NCBI RefSeq assembly: GCF_041075285.1 | Contig: NZ_CP163512.1 | Location: 124,001 to 188,000 of the forward strand | Origin: Providencia rettgeri | Lineage (GTDB): Bacteria; Pseudomonadota; Gammaproteobacteria; Enterobacterales; Enterobacteriaceae | Direction of reading: 5' to 3' | DNA: 64,000 bases | In this document: piece after piece, positions 1 to 9,261 of the stretch | Layout: each line of letters opens with the position of its first letter | Position numbering within the stretch: the first letter of the stretch is position 1 | Program-made: the position numbers and the translations under genes | Notes under the pieces: model-generated | What the model was told of the DNA's origin: nothing | Database searches by the model: none | The model's input: only the letters and a program-made list of their open reading frames with translations

Positions 1-738
1 AAAGCAGGGTTGAAGATTGTCGCTATCCACCAAGGTATGATGGCGTGCCACAGTAGTGAAGGACAGAGGATTGATGTCAGTTCGCCGTCATTGATTTTAT
101 CCAGTAGCGCCAACTGCTATCAACTCAATAATCAGTTTTATCGCCAGCAGCCCATGAAATACACCATGATTGATATTTCCCCTCAATGGTTAGAACTGCA
201 ACAATTAAATTTACCGGCGTCTTATTATCATCCCTACAAACCGACACTATTGCGTTTGGCAATACCACCTAATGTGTTAGCGATGACACACCAACTCTTT
301 AGCCAGCCGATCCATGCTGCGGTTCGCCAGCTCTATTTGGGGGCTAAAGTCGCTGAAATTACGGCATTGTGCCTGCATCATTCATTATCTCATCAAGAGT
401 CTGTCTCTTTATCCTCATTGAGACAAAGAGATATTGATACTTTGCATATGGCAAAAGAAATATTGATTCAGGAAATGGAATCCCCACCAAGTTTGGATGA
501 ATTAGCTAAACGCTTAGGGCTGAATACCCGTAAGTTGACGCAAGGATTCCGCCAATTATTTGGTAATAGTATTTATGGCTGGTTGCAGGAATATCGCTTA
601 GAAACAGCTTTTCAATTACTCAGTTTAAATGATGCCAATATTTCGACGGTGGCTTATCAAGTCGGGTATACCCCAGCACATTTTTCAGTCGCATTTCGTA
701 AACGCTTTGGCATTTCTCCCAATCAACTCAAAAAATAG
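1..738 (+). CDS. AraC-family regulator, PchR/YbtA type (5' end outside window)
   Basis: The reading frame is open from the first base, so the gene starts upstream of the window; the TTG at position 10 is not a convincing start. About 245 residues are visible. The last 100 form a double helix-turn-helix AraC domain: the first helix pair is around LDELAKRLGLNTRKLTQGF and the second around ISTVAYQVGYTPAHFSVAF, ending in FGISPNQLKK. The N-terminal part resembles the ligand-sensing region of PchR/YbtA regulators, which bind ferric siderophores and activate the adjacent receptor gene. A Fur-controlled TonB receptor lies 109 bases downstream on the same strand, which supports that role. Family is clear; siderophore specificity is inferred. 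Confidence 0.85.
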   Translation, partial: KAGLKIVAIHQGMMACHSSEGQRIDVSSPSLILSSSANCYQLNNQFYRQQPMKYTMIDISPQWLELQQLNLPASYYHPYKPTLLRLAIPPNVLAMTHQLFSQPIHAAVRQLYLGAKVAEITALCLHHSLSHQESVSLSSLRQRDIDTLHMAKEILIQEMESPPSLDELAKRLGLNTRKLTQGFRQLFGNSIYGWLQEYRLETAFQLLSLNDANISTVAYQVGYTPAHFSVAFRKRFGISPNQLKK

Positions 739-806
739 TAAACACTTCGCCGGATAACCAAAGATAAATTCCGGCAGTCGAAAGTATCCCCTGCTATTAA
801 TTGCTA

Positions 807-826
807 AATTGATAACAATTATCATT
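807..826 (+). promoter_or_regulatory. Fur box upstream of the siderophore receptor
   Basis: The stretch AATTGATAACAATTATCATT closely matches the Fur consensus (GATAATGATAATCATTATC). It lies about 20 bases before the receptor start and overlaps the expected promoter. It implies repression of the receptor operon when iron is plentiful. An AAGGG ribosome-binding site follows at about 836. Confidence 0.8.
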
Positions 827-846
827 TAACTTTTTAAGGGTGGGAA

Positions 847-2988
847 ATGCTGTCCGTGTCTAACATCAAATCATTGGGGATCTTCCGTCTTACACCTTGT
901 GCGCTACTGTGTGCAACAGCAAGTTGGTCTTTGATAGCAAATGGCGAACCTGAAGTACAGCCTAAGCATGATGCTATTCAAGTGACGGCATCTTCGGCTT
1001 CAGATGATGATTATCTCGCGCCCGGTGTGACGACATTAGGCAAAATGCCTCTTAAACCACGGGAAGTGGCGCAGTCCGTCAGCGTGATAGACAAAGAGCA
1101 AATCGAAAAACAAAATCTGCAAACCCTTGATGAGGTGATGCAACGTGCAACCGGGGTGACGAGTGCACCTTATGTGAAGCTGACAACTGCTTATTATGTG
1201 CGTGGTTTCCAAATTGATTCATTTGAAATGGATGGCGTCCCTGCGTTATTAGGGAATATGGCGAGTTCACCTCAAGATATGGCGGTGTATGAGCGCGTTG
1301 AAATTTTACGTGGTTCAAATGGATTATTGCATGGTATGGGAAACCCTGCGGCAACAGTCAATATGGTACGTAAGCATGCACCTAAAGAAAATAGGGCTAA
1401 ACTGAGCCTCAGCGCCGGCAGTTGGGATCGTTATCGAGGGGAAGTGGACGTAGGCGGGTTACTGAACGAATCGGGATCGGTGCGCGGACGTTTTGTGATG
1501 GCGTGGGAAGACAGGGATTATTTCTATGATGTATCAGACCAACAAACGCGCTTGATGTACGGTACGGTTGATATTGATATCACTCCTGACACCTTGTTAC
1601 GTCTGGGAGCTCAGTTTCAAACTATCGATTCGGTGACTAACATGGCGGGGGTTCCTTTTGGCAAAGATGGCACAGATTTACATTTACCCCGTAAAACCTA
1701 TTTAGATGTCGATTGGGATCGCTTCAAATGGGATACCTCACGCAGCTTTGCAGGCATTGAGCATCAAATCAATGACGATTGGCAATATAAATTAAACGCT
1801 GAATATCAACATGTTAACGCCAGACTCCTGTATGCAGGGGCGTGGGGTAATATTGATCCGGTAACAGGGGATGGGGCGATGTTGATGGGGGGCGCGTATA
1901 AATTTCGTAATGAGCAAACCAGTTTAGACACCAGCTTAAATGGCAAAGTTGATGGGTGGGGCTTAACGCACGATCTTATTGTTGGAGCGAGCTATTCTCA
2001 CGCCAGTGAAAAGCAGTACAGTGCCGATCTTGATCCCGCTTTAAATGTCCCTGTAAATGTCTATCGCTGGGATCCACACAGTGTACCGAAACCTAAAATT
2101 GGTGCCTACAGTTCAGCGGGAGCAACCAAAACCACCCAAAAAGGCGTATACGGTATGAGCCGCATCAAAGTCGTGGAACCTGTGACGGTGATTGTCGGGT
2201 TGCGCGATAGCTGGTGGGATGTGAAAACACCTACAGCGAACTTCACTGAAAATGGCCGTATTACACCTTACGGTGGTGTGATTTGGGACTTTGCACCGCA
2301 ATGGTCTTGGTACAACAGTTACTCGACAGTATACCAACCGCAAACAGGGAAAACATGGAGCGGTAAAATGCTTAAACCTGTTGAAGGCCAAACTTTAGAA
2401 ACCGGGATCAAAGGGTCATTGTTAAACGGCGGACTAAATTTATCGGGTGCGGTTTATCAAATTGATATCAAAAATAACCCACAAATAGATCCTGAGCACC
2501 CAACGGGTGGTTTCAATAACTATTTTATTAGTGGTGGAAAAGTCCGTAGCCAAGGCTTTGAGCTTGAAGGTATTGGGTATTTATCCCCATTCTGGGACTT
2601 ATCAGTGGGGTATACCTATACAGATACAAAATACCGCAATGATAGCCAGCATCAAGGGGATGCCTACAACACCTTGACACCTCGTCATATGTTGCGTGTT
2701 TGGTCAAACTATGATCTACCTTGGGATGAACGCAAATGGAGCGTAGGTGGTGGTATGCAAGCACAAAGTGCTTATAGCACCAGTAATGGAAATGTGACGC
2801 TGCGACAAGGTGGTTACGCGATTTTCAATGCACGCCTCGGTTACCAAATTGATGAAACATGGACAGCAGCGGTTAACGTGAATAACGTATTTGATCGTCG
2901 TTACTATTCTGGCTTGTTCTCTCCTCAATGGAATAACCGCTATGGTGATCCACGCAATGTGATGTTCACTTTAAAGGCTGATTTCTAA
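847..2988 (+). CDS. TonB-dependent ferric-siderophore receptor
   Basis: This 713-residue outer-membrane receptor imports an iron-loaded siderophore with TonB energy. A signal peptide covers about residues 1-33. The plug domain follows, with [13 protein letters not shown] near residue 77, YYVRGF near 117 and [18 protein letters not shown] near 151. The rest is a beta-barrel ending in the terminal phenylalanine typical of outer-membrane proteins (MFTLKADF). Length fits the FpvA/FhuE/FoxA receptor group. A Fur box precedes it, and the next gene overlaps by one base (TAATG), so the two are co-transcribed. The ligand cannot be read from sequence; the FptX/RhtX-type importer downstream suggests a pyochelin- or rhizobactin-like or xenosiderophore. 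Confidence 0.9.
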   Translation: MLSVSNIKSLGIFRLTPCALLCATASWSLIANGEPEVQPKHDAIQVTASSASDDDYLAPGVTTLGKMPLKPREVAQSVSVIDKEQIEKQNLQTLDEVMQRATGVTSAPYVKLTTAYYVRGFQIDSFEMDGVPALLGNMASSPQDMAVYERVEILRGSNGLLHGMGNPAATVNMVRKHAPKENRAKLSLSAGSWDRYRGEVDVGGLLNESGSVRGRFVMAWEDRDYFYDVSDQQTRLMYGTVDIDITPDTLLRLGAQFQTIDSVTNMAGVPFGKDGTDLHLPRKTYLDVDWDRFKWDTSRSFAGIEHQINDDWQYKLNAEYQHVNARLLYAGAWGNIDPVTGDGAMLMGGAYKFRNEQTSLDTSLNGKVDGWGLTHDLIVGASYSHASEKQYSADLDPALNVPVNVYRWDPHSVPKPKIGAYSSAGATKTTQKGVYGMSRIKVVEPVTVIVGLRDSWWDVKTPTANFTENGRITPYGGVIWDFAPQWSWYNSYSTVYQPQTGKTWSGKMLKPVEGQTLETGIKGSLLNGGLNLSGAVYQIDIKNNPQIDPEHPTGGFNNYFISGGKVRSQGFELEGIGYLSPFWDLSVGYTYTDTKYRNDSQHQGDAYNTLTPRHMLRVWSNYDLPWDERKWSVGGGMQAQSAYSTSNGNVTLRQGGYAIFNARLGYQIDETWTAAVNVNNVFDRRYYSGLFSPQWNNRYGDPRNVMFTLKADF

Positions 2989-3239
2989 TGAGATTAGTGA
3001 GTGCCTTGTCGGTGGTTGGAACCATCATGGGTGGTGTCGTGCTATCGATGTTGATAGCACGCTTTTATCCGTCATTAGATCCCGTTAATCGCTTATATGC
3101 TGCTGTCTTTCTGAGCTGTTTAGTGACGATGGGATTATTCGTGTATAACCTGATTGCCCCGACTTGGCAGCGCAAGTTATTACGTAGCTATGGCTGGTGG
3201 CCACTCCCGCTTGCGTTGATGGTAGGAGGCGTATTGTGA
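2988..3239 (+). CDS. Small inner-membrane protein (DUF3649-like) of the siderophore operon
   Basis: An 83-residue, almost wholly hydrophobic protein with about three membrane segments. It starts inside the receptor stop (TAATG) and ends overlapping the GTG start of the PepSY gene, so it is translationally coupled on both sides. Proteins of this size and pattern (DUF3649-like) often lie next to PepSY membrane proteins in siderophore operons. The family resemblance is from memory and the molecular role is unknown; it may help the neighbouring PepSY protein release iron. Confidence 0.65.
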   Translation: MRLVSALSVVGTIMGGVVLSMLIARFYPSLDPVNRLYAAVFLSCLVTMGLFVYNLIAPTWQRKLLRSYGWWPLPLALMVGGVL

Positions 3240-4651
3240 GCCTTAGCAAAACGCCTTCATTAGCACACCGTTTAGCTGTACTGCACCGCAGTGCAGGGGC
3301 ATTTTTCGGCATCTGTTTATTTGTCATTTTATTAAGTGGTTGCTGGAGTTTAGGTAGTGATGCACTGCGCTTATGGTGGAATGGCGAGCCATTATCAGGA
3401 AATATATTACCGTTAAATCAATTGGTTGCTTTGCAAGCAGATGCAAAAATGATCCAATTGCCTCAAGCACACAACCCGATCATCACGTTTTGCCAAGGTA
3501 TGGGGCAATGTACAGCTAGCTATAGTGCTATTACTGGCAAGGCAATCGAACAAGATACTCCAGCGATGTGGTTAGTTACGTTACATAAAAATCTCTTTTT
3601 GGATTTTCCTGGACGTGTTTTCCTGAGTTTATTTGGCTTTGCGTTGGCCGTGCTATTAATCACGGGATGGTTGATTCAACGCAAACGAGTCGCCACGATG
3701 TTGCGTTTACCGAGGCGGACAAACCTACGGCTCTTTTTTTATGATCTACACAGTTGGCTAGGGCTTTGGTGCTACCCATGGCTTATTCTATTTGCACTGA
3801 CAGGGGCGCTCTCTGGATTAGGGGCGCTTGGTACGGTCTCATTGGCACAAAGAGCAGCACCTGAATCCCCTCAAATGATTATGAAAAACCTGATGGGTGG
3901 GGAAGAGATGGTTGAAATTCCCACTTATGTATCAGAAAACACGGTGAAAGCAGTTGTTGGAGCGTTATATCAAATTGCCCCCTCTTTTATTCCTCAACAA
4001 ATTGTATTTCAAGGCGAAAATTGGGTTATTGGTGGCGTGCGAAAGGGGCAGATTTCAACCGCTAATTTTGAACAATATCAATTTGATAGCGCCACAAAAC
4101 AGTTAGTCGGTATCCGGGATTCTTCTTTGCAAGGTGGGTGGACAAGGGCATTTATTGCCGTTCAGCCAGTGCATTACGGGCAATACCAATGGTGGCCTCA
4201 AGCTGAAAATATTGCGACTAGGTTGCATTTTATCGCGGGTATTGGTGCGTTGTTATTAGTTTCTACTGGGTTAGCAATGTGGTGTTGGCGGCGAATGGAG
4301 ATGCTATCAGCTCGCGTGATTGTGGGAAGTTGTGGCGGGCTGCTATTCGCAAGTAGCGCTTTGCTTGCATTGGCACCTTGGTCTTTTTTGTTGTCATCCT
4401 TTGCTTTTTTTCTATGTTGGGGCACCTGTTTGCTGCTGTGTTTGTTGCTTAAAAATGCGCGAACCAGTTTAGCTCTCATCTGCTTGTTATCAGCCTGCCT
4501 GTTGTTTAGTGCGTTTATTGCTTCATGGATTAATCACCCACAGCCATTTTCACGTATTGATCTCTGTATGTTGTGTAGCTCAGTGGGGTTATTTGTCGTT
4601 TTTTTCGCTTGTCAGACGTTGTTATGCACAGCAAAACGTGTTCGGAGTTAA
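3236..4651 (+). CDS. PepSY-associated membrane protein, putative ferric-siderophore reductase
   Basis: The chosen start is GTG 3236, which has a strong AGGAGG site seven bases upstream and overlaps the previous stop; this gives 471 residues. Several membrane segments are visible: residues about 18-38, a pair near 145-205 (with HKNLFLDFPGRVFLSLFG and FYDLHSWLGLWCYPW) and a cluster in the last 150 residues. The histidine-containing helices and periplasmic PepSY-like segment fit the PiuB/FpvG family, which reduces or helps release iron from siderophores. The operon position between receptor and importer agrees. The extra C-terminal helices resemble a fused DUF3325-type unit, which is a guess. 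Confidence 0.75.
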   Translation: MSLSKTPSLAHRLAVLHRSAGAFFGICLFVILLSGCWSLGSDALRLWWNGEPLSGNILPLNQLVALQADAKMIQLPQAHNPIITFCQGMGQCTASYSAITGKAIEQDTPAMWLVTLHKNLFLDFPGRVFLSLFGFALAVLLITGWLIQRKRVATMLRLPRRTNLRLFFYDLHSWLGLWCYPWLILFALTGALSGLGALGTVSLAQRAAPESPQMIMKNLMGGEEMVEIPTYVSENTVKAVVGALYQIAPSFIPQQIVFQGENWVIGGVRKGQISTANFEQYQFDSATKQLVGIRDSSLQGGWTRAFIAVQPVHYGQYQWWPQAENIATRLHFIAGIGALLLVSTGLAMWCWRRMEMLSARVIVGSCGGLLFASSALLALAPWSFLLSSFAFFLCWGTCLLLCLLLKNARTSLALICLLSACLLFSAFIASWINHPQPFSRIDLCMLCSSVGLFVVFFACQTLLCTAKRVRS

Positions 4652-4652
4652 A

Positions 4653-5867
4653 ATGAAAGATCTTTTACAAAATAAGCAGTTAGTTTTGACACTTGGTCTA
4701 CTTTACCTTGCTCAAGGGATCCCAATGGGGATTGCAATGGATGCGCTGCCTACTTTTTTACGCCACGATGGTGGAGAATTGAAGGTGTTGGCTTTTTTGC
4801 CTTTAGTGGGCTTGCCATGGGTGGTGAAATTTTTATGGGCGTCATTTGTGGATAACCACTGGGGGAAAAGACTCGGACGACGAAAAAGCTGGATCATTCC
4901 AATGCAAATTATTGTCACTCTGGCGATGTTTGCACTCAGTACATTGGGGTTATCTGTTGAAAACGCACTCCCTTGTGTGGTGTTGCTATTTATTGCTTCG
5001 TTTGCCAGTGCAACCCAAGATATAGCAACGGATGGCATGGCGGCAGAGCAAGTGAGTGGCACTATGTTATCAAAAATTAATGCCGTACAGATTGCAGGTG
5101 TCATGGCTGGTTTCTTTATTGGCGGTGCGGGTCTAATGATCATGAGCGAAAGTTTCGGGCAGCATATGGCATTGGGGATTTTAGCCTGTGTACCGTTACT
5201 CAGTTTATTTTTTGTATCGTTTTGCCCGTTAAAAAACACGCTAATCCCGGCACATTCCGATGAAAAAGCGAGTCTATTTAAAACGTTTAAACGCCGAGGT
5301 GCGCCGCGTTTATTATTATTAACGTTATTGTCTGCGGTGACGGCGGTTTCAGGGTTTGGCTTGGCTAAATTATTTTTAAACGATGCTGGGTGGTCATTGG
5401 CACAAATCGGTAAGATGGGGATGGCAGGGGGAATGGTTACCTTGGTTCTCGGTTGTGGTGGTGGCGCATGGCTAATTGGTAAAATCGGTGTGTGGCGTGC
5501 ATTTTCGTTTGGCTTATGGTTTGCGCTAGTGTCTTCGTTACTATGGATGTTGCAATCATTCAATGGTGTTTCGATTGGGATGGTGGCACTTTGCATCACC
5601 TTTGGATCATTATCCGCCGGGATCACGTCGGTGGCGATTATGACAGCAGGGATGCAATTTGCATCGCAATATCAACAAGCGGGAACGGATATGACCGCAG
5701 TACAGAGTACGCGAGATATTGGTGAGCTTGTCAGCTCTATGATGTTAGTCGGATTGACGGCGGCAGTTGGCTATACAGGCGGATTTATGTTAGGTGCCTT
5801 TATTGCATTTATCGCTTTAATTGTCACTTTTTCTCATCGACGTTACATGCAACGTATTGAAGCTTAG
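4653..5867 (+). CDS. MFS siderophore importer, RhtX/FptX family
   Basis: The start at ATG 4653 lies one base after the preceding stop, with a GGAG site just upstream, and gives 404 residues. Twelve membrane segments fit a major facilitator. LYLAQGIPMGIAMDALPTFLR near the N terminus and ATQDIATDGMA in the middle are typical of the RhtX/FptX (AmpG-like) siderophore importers, which carry ferric siderophore across the inner membrane as a single-protein alternative to an ABC system. It is the last gene of the operon and is followed by a hairpin terminator. Substrate is unknown. Confidence 0.85.
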   Translation: MKDLLQNKQLVLTLGLLYLAQGIPMGIAMDALPTFLRHDGGELKVLAFLPLVGLPWVVKFLWASFVDNHWGKRLGRRKSWIIPMQIIVTLAMFALSTLGLSVENALPCVVLLFIASFASATQDIATDGMAAEQVSGTMLSKINAVQIAGVMAGFFIGGAGLMIMSESFGQHMALGILACVPLLSLFFVSFCPLKNTLIPAHSDEKASLFKTFKRRGAPRLLLLTLLSAVTAVSGFGLAKLFLNDAGWSLAQIGKMGMAGGMVTLVLGCGGGAWLIGKIGVWRAFSFGLWFALVSSLLWMLQSFNGVSIGMVALCITFGSLSAGITSVAIMTAGMQFASQYQQAGTDMTAVQSTRDIGELVSSMMLVGLTAAVGYTGGFMLGAFIAFIALIVTFSHRRYMQRIEA

Positions 5868-5874
5868 TTTTTAG

Positions 5875-5902
5875 CCCCCTGATTATTTGGCTAATTAGGG
5901 GG
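5875..5902. terminator. Bidirectional terminator between convergent genes
   Basis: The stem CCCCCTGATTA pairs with TAATTAGGGGG (one G-T wobble) around a six-base loop. It sits between the convergent importer gene and the LemA operon, so it can serve both strands. Confidence 0.65.
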
Positions 5903-5906
5903 AGAA

Positions 5907-6314
5907 TTACTTTTTATGGCGTTTTTTTCTTTTAGTTTTGGAAGCTGTGGTTTTTTCTTCAGCTTTTGTTTTGTAAGTCTCTAAAACCATATCAACATAA
6001 CGCTGATTACTTAAAAAGAATGTGATGCAACTGATGATGACAACCAGCCATATTAAGAAGAGCTTGAGTGCATTTTCAATATTAAATAATAAAAATGCCG
6101 GGATGAGGAGCATCATACTAATAAAGATTGAGCATAAAAGAGCGAATGCAATGTAGCTCACAAACTGTTTAAGACCAAGTAAACTGAATATAGGAATGAT
6201 AATAAACAGCGAAAGCAGTGTGCCAAAGGTTGCAATCATAATAATGAAAGCTGGCTCTTCAAGAGAAACCACCCAATCGGTAACACCCAATAAAGAAAAC
6301 GGAATACTGATCAT
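5907..6314 (-). CDS. Membrane protein of unknown function, last gene of LemA operon
   Basis: This 135-residue protein has about three hydrophobic segments (residues 20-45, 50-75, 85-105) and a very basic C-terminal tail, KTKRKKRHKK, expected to face the cytoplasm. It starts inside the stop of the upstream LemA-like gene (TAATG), so the two are translationally coupled. I do not recognise a family. It may be a structural partner of the LemA/GIDE proteins encoded with it. Confidence 0.6.
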   Translation of the reverse strand: MISIPFSLLGVTDWVVSLEEPAFIIMIATFGTLLSLFIIIPIFSLLGLKQFVSYIAFALLCSIFISMMLLIPAFLLFNIENALKLFLIWLVVIISCITFFLSNQRYVDMVLETYKTKAEEKTTASKTKRKKRHKK

Positions 6315-6853
6315 TATTTGGGTTCCTGTTGTGCATAGAGTAACGGGATATCTTTGAAACGGAATAACGATGCGAAAATGAGATTTGGAAATTGATGAAT
6401 TTCCGTATTATAAAGCGTCACGGTCTGATTAAAAAATTCACGCCTATCTGCGATTTGATTTTCTATCTGTTTAACCTGCTTTTGCAGTCCAAGTAACGTA
6501 TTTTTACTAACCAGTTCAGGGTATTTTTCAGCAAGAGCAAAAATAGAGGTGAGATTTTTAGGTAACTGGTTTGTAATGTTAATCTTATTTTTTAATGAGA
6601 GAGCCGCAATAAATTGTTCTCTTTGTTGTAATAATTCTTCAAATACGGCTTTTTCATGCCCCATTGCTTTAGTTGCAATAATGGCTAATTGAGGTAATAA
6701 ATCAACCCGCTTTTTTAATAGTACATCGATATTTGCGAACGCTTTATCACAGTTATTTTTTAAAAATACCATGTTGTTATAAAGATTAATGAAATAACGG
6801 ATCACGATATAAGCAATAACAGAAATAATGAGAAAAAAAATGATTATTTCCAT
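6314..6853 (-). CDS. LemA-family protein (second paralogue)
   Basis: The start chosen is the ATG at 6853, one base after the stop of the GIDE-domain gene, giving 179 residues. One N-terminal membrane helix (about residues 1-25) is followed by a long helical domain with KNNCDKAFANIDVLLKKRVD and LLPQLAIIATKAMGHEK. These match the LemA pattern of an N-terminal anchor plus helical bundle (compare NQFANIDVVLKQRADQIPQL in the paralogue at 7911). LemA proteins are membrane-bound helical bundles of uncertain role. It follows a first LemA and a GIDE-domain protein in one tight operon. Confidence 0.75.
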   Translation of the reverse strand: MEIIIFFLIISVIAYIVIRYFINLYNNMVFLKNNCDKAFANIDVLLKKRVDLLPQLAIIATKAMGHEKAVFEELLQQREQFIAALSLKNKINITNQLPKNLTSIFALAEKYPELVSKNTLLGLQKQVKQIENQIADRREFFNQTVTLYNTEIHQFPNLIFASLFRFKDIPLLYAQQEPK

Positions 6854-6854
6854 G

Positions 6855-7898
6855 TTAGTCTCGGCCCCAAAAAGAGATCTGTTCAAAATGGAATGTGAGA
6901 TAACCATTTTGATAGCTGATTGGTGTGATTAACAGTGTTGCAATGACCAACAGTGCAAGGCAGACTGTAATGACTGCATTACGACGCAATGGGCTCAAAA
7001 TGTTCCATTTTACCACATAATCAGCAGTTGACAGACCAAGTAAGTAATGAGGCGGCTTACGCGTCATGATCAATTTACCGTTCTCAGCGGTGACACTCCC
7101 GATAAGTAAATAACGAACATTTTTTTCAATTAAATATTCGGTATAGCGGCGGTTACCGTCTTCTCTATCAATATGAGGTTCAATTCCCGTATAGACAAAA
7201 TAGTCGGGATCACAGGAAACCGAAATTGACCCTGTATCGTCAGTGATCGTGAAGTCAACTAGGCGTGCTTGGCTATTTTGCAGGTGGTAGCTTTTTTTCC
7301 CTTCTTTATCTTTAGAAATCGAATATTCATAGTAAAAAGATCCAATACAAGACTTGTGACCCAGTTTACTGGTTATTTCAGTCTGGCTCGTGATTGTTCC
7401 TTCGACTTCTGCCAGCCCTATCGCGACAGAGCGAATTTTTGAAGTGGCTAGGTTCTTTTGAAATTTTAAAAATCGTTTTTTCGGTGTATTTTCGAGCGCT
7501 TTAAAAACAAAAAGCAAAGCAAAAGCAATAAAGAAAATGCGGGTATCAATAAAAAAACCCGAAAATAGACAAGATAGGAGGAGCCCAATAAAGGTGACTT
7601 TGACTAATGCGTTAAACTTATTAGTCCCCTCATTTTGTAGGCGAATATATTCTTTATGAGCGCGTTTACTGACCAGTACTAAATTGCGGATCACAAAATA
7701 GGAAATAGCGAGGATCACTAGATAATAAGCTATAACGGCATAGTCACCTTGGTGTGGTGAAATATTATGCCAAGCGCCAAATGCAATACTGAGAAACGGA
7801 ATCGCTCCCCAATTTATTTTTTTATTGAGTGAAAACTTATTATCTAAAAAGAAAATAAGTGCCCCAATACTTGCCCCTAGTAGATAATACATATTCAC
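6855..7898 (-). CDS. GIDE-domain (E3-ligase-like) membrane protein
   Basis: About 347 residues from GTG 7898, which has an AAAGGTG site; ATG 7892 is the alternative start. Four to five hydrophobic segments fill the first 140 residues. A soluble central domain of about residues 150-295 begins with IGLAEVEGTITSQTEI, continues with SFYYEYSISK, FTITDDTGSISV and RYTEYLIEKNVRYLLIG, and is followed by a final membrane helix near 310-330. This order matches the GIDE domain of mitochondrial MULAN-type E3 ligases, but no RING finger is present, so ligase activity is not implied. LemA genes flank it on both sides. Function unknown; an envelope-quality or signalling role is a guess. Confidence 0.6.
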   Translation of the reverse strand: MNMYYLLGASIGALIFFLDNKFSLNKKINWGAIPFLSIAFGAWHNISPHQGDYAVIAYYLVILAISYFVIRNLVLVSKRAHKEYIRLQNEGTNKFNALVKVTFIGLLLSCLFSGFFIDTRIFFIAFALLFVFKALENTPKKRFLKFQKNLATSKIRSVAIGLAEVEGTITSQTEITSKLGHKSCIGSFYYEYSISKDKEGKKSYHLQNSQARLVDFTITDDTGSISVSCDPDYFVYTGIEPHIDREDGNRRYTEYLIEKNVRYLLIGSVTAENGKLIMTRKPPHYLLGLSTADYVVKWNILSPLRRNAVITVCLALLVIATLLITPISYQNGYLTFHFEQISFWGRD

Positions 7899-7910
7899 AA
7901 CGTTGCACCT

Positions 7911-8471
7911 TTACTTAAATTGGATGCCATCATATTTTTTTTCAGCATCAGTAATTTCGAGTAAAGGGAGCGGTGTGAAACGGAAAAAATTGGCAACAAT
8001 GCTATCAGGGAACATTTGGATCGCGGTATTGTATTCGGTTGTTGCATCATTAAAGCCTTCACGGCGCTGCGCAATTTTATCTTCCACTTCGCTCAGTGAA
8101 ATTTGTATTTGTGTGAATTGTTCACCTGAGATGAGGGTTGGATAATTTTCTGCAATGGCAATGATATTTTTTAGCGAATGTCCCATGTCATTAGATGCGG
8201 AAATTTTATCATCCATATTTGTGGCATTGAAGTAACGCTGGCGGGCATCGCTCAGGGAAGTGAATAATGCTTTCTCATGCTCCATTGATTTTTCTACAAT
8301 GGTAACGAGTTGTGGGATCTGATCTGCACGTTGTTTTAAAACCACATCAATATTGGCAAATTGATTACTGACTTGGTTTCGAGTGCTAATAAGGCGATTA
8401 TAAATAGAGATCCCCCAGCCTACGAATATAAATAGTAATACAATTAGAACGATGATAGATATCATTGTCAT
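7911..8471 (-). CDS. LemA-family protein (first paralogue)
   Basis: The start at ATG 8471 is favoured because GAAGG lies seven bases upstream; a TTG further up (8495) gives a longer, less likely product. The 186-residue protein has one N-terminal membrane helix (about residues 3-23), then YNRLISTRNQVSNQFANIDV and LKQRADQIPQLVTIVEKS, the classic LemA signature. The remainder is a helical bundle. It is the first gene of the four-gene minus-strand operon. LemA proteins are widespread but poorly understood. Confidence 0.88.
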   Translation of the reverse strand: MTMISIIVLIVLLFIFVGWGISIYNRLISTRNQVSNQFANIDVVLKQRADQIPQLVTIVEKSMEHEKALFTSLSDARQRYFNATNMDDKISASNDMGHSLKNIIAIAENYPTLISGEQFTQIQISLSEVEDKIAQRREGFNDATTEYNTAIQMFPDSIVANFFRFTPLPLLEITDAEKKYDGIQFK

Positions 8472-8660
8472 AATAAAACCTTCTAAATTAATCAATTAAG
8501 AAAATTTGTAAAGATAACTTAAAGCTATAAAAAAATAATGGGTTATGCAATCAGAAAAGAGAGAATGATTCAGTAATGCAAGGTGATAGCCGTTTGGAAA
8601 GGTTTAAATATTAACAATCAGCTTATTGTTTTTTGATCGGAAGCACAAGCGGGAAAAGCT

Positions 8661-8692
8661 TAAGCTTCCATCCAGTATTTGAATGGAAGCTT
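8661..8692 (-). terminator. Hairpin downstream of hpaC
   Basis: AAGCTTCCAT pairs with ATGGAAGCTT around a loop of about 11 bases, just after the hpaC stop. No strong T-run follows on the minus strand, so termination may be weak. The rest of 8472-8723 is AT-rich and should hold the promoter of the LemA operon. Confidence 0.5.
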
Positions 8693-8723
8693 TTAAGTGC
8701 TATTTAACGTACTGCTTATAGAC

Positions 8724-9242
8724 TTATGCAGTCACTTCTAAGAGTTGATGCATAACAGGATGGAATTTGCGTTTAAAGTAAACTAACCCATGCCCTGTAT
8801 CATTGACAATGATTTGTTTTATTTCAACCATATAGACAGAGTGCGTGCCAATGTCTTGCACTTGTGTGATCTCGCCTTCAAGGTTGGCAAGGGCATTTTT
8901 TAGTAAAGGTTGCTGTAAAATACCGTTATCCCACACATTCCAGCTAAAGCGCTCTTCCATTGTAGAGCCTTTCATCCCCGCAAAATGGCACGCTAACTCT
9001 TCTTGATCATGGCTTAATACATTCACACACAGGCGGCCATTCTTTTGAAACACCGCATTCATTGCACTGTTGCGGTTGACACAGACCATCAAAGTTGGTG
9101 GCGTATCTGTAACGGAACAGACTGCGGTTGCTGTAATTCCACAGCGACCTTCAGCACCATTCGTGGTGACAATGTTCACTGCTGCACCGAGACTTGCCAT
9201 CGCATCTCTGAAACGCAGGCGATGTTCATTTTCTAAAGACAT
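8724..9242 (-). CDS. hpaC: 4-hydroxyphenylacetate 3-monooxygenase, flavin reductase component
   Basis: HpaC is an NADH:flavin oxidoreductase that supplies FADH2 to HpaB. The 172 residues match the family's usual length (E. coli HpaC is about 170). The flavin-reductase fold is seen in FRDAMASLGAAVNIVTTNG, CGITATAVCSVTDTPPTLMV and CVNRNSAMNAVF, and FHPVMHQLLEV closes the protein. It starts 19 bases after hpaB behind an AGGAGG site, so the two are co-transcribed. It is the last gene of the hpaBC unit. Confidence 0.95.
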   Translation of the reverse strand: MSLENEHRLRFRDAMASLGAAVNIVTTNGAEGRCGITATAVCSVTDTPPTLMVCVNRNSAMNAVFQKNGRLCVNVLSHDQEELACHFAGMKGSTMEERFSWNVWDNGILQQPLLKNALANLEGEITQVQDIGTHSVYMVEIKQIIVNDTGHGLVYFKRKFHPVMHQLLEVTA

Positions 9243-9261
9243 ATTGACCTCCTGCTACTGA

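Noticed and set aside
4712-5626. A 304-codon open frame on the minus strand inside the importer gene
   Set aside because: It mirrors the RhtX/FptX frame, has a proline/asparagine-rich low-complexity composition, no ribosome-binding site and no recognisable domain; the plus-strand protein is clearly real.
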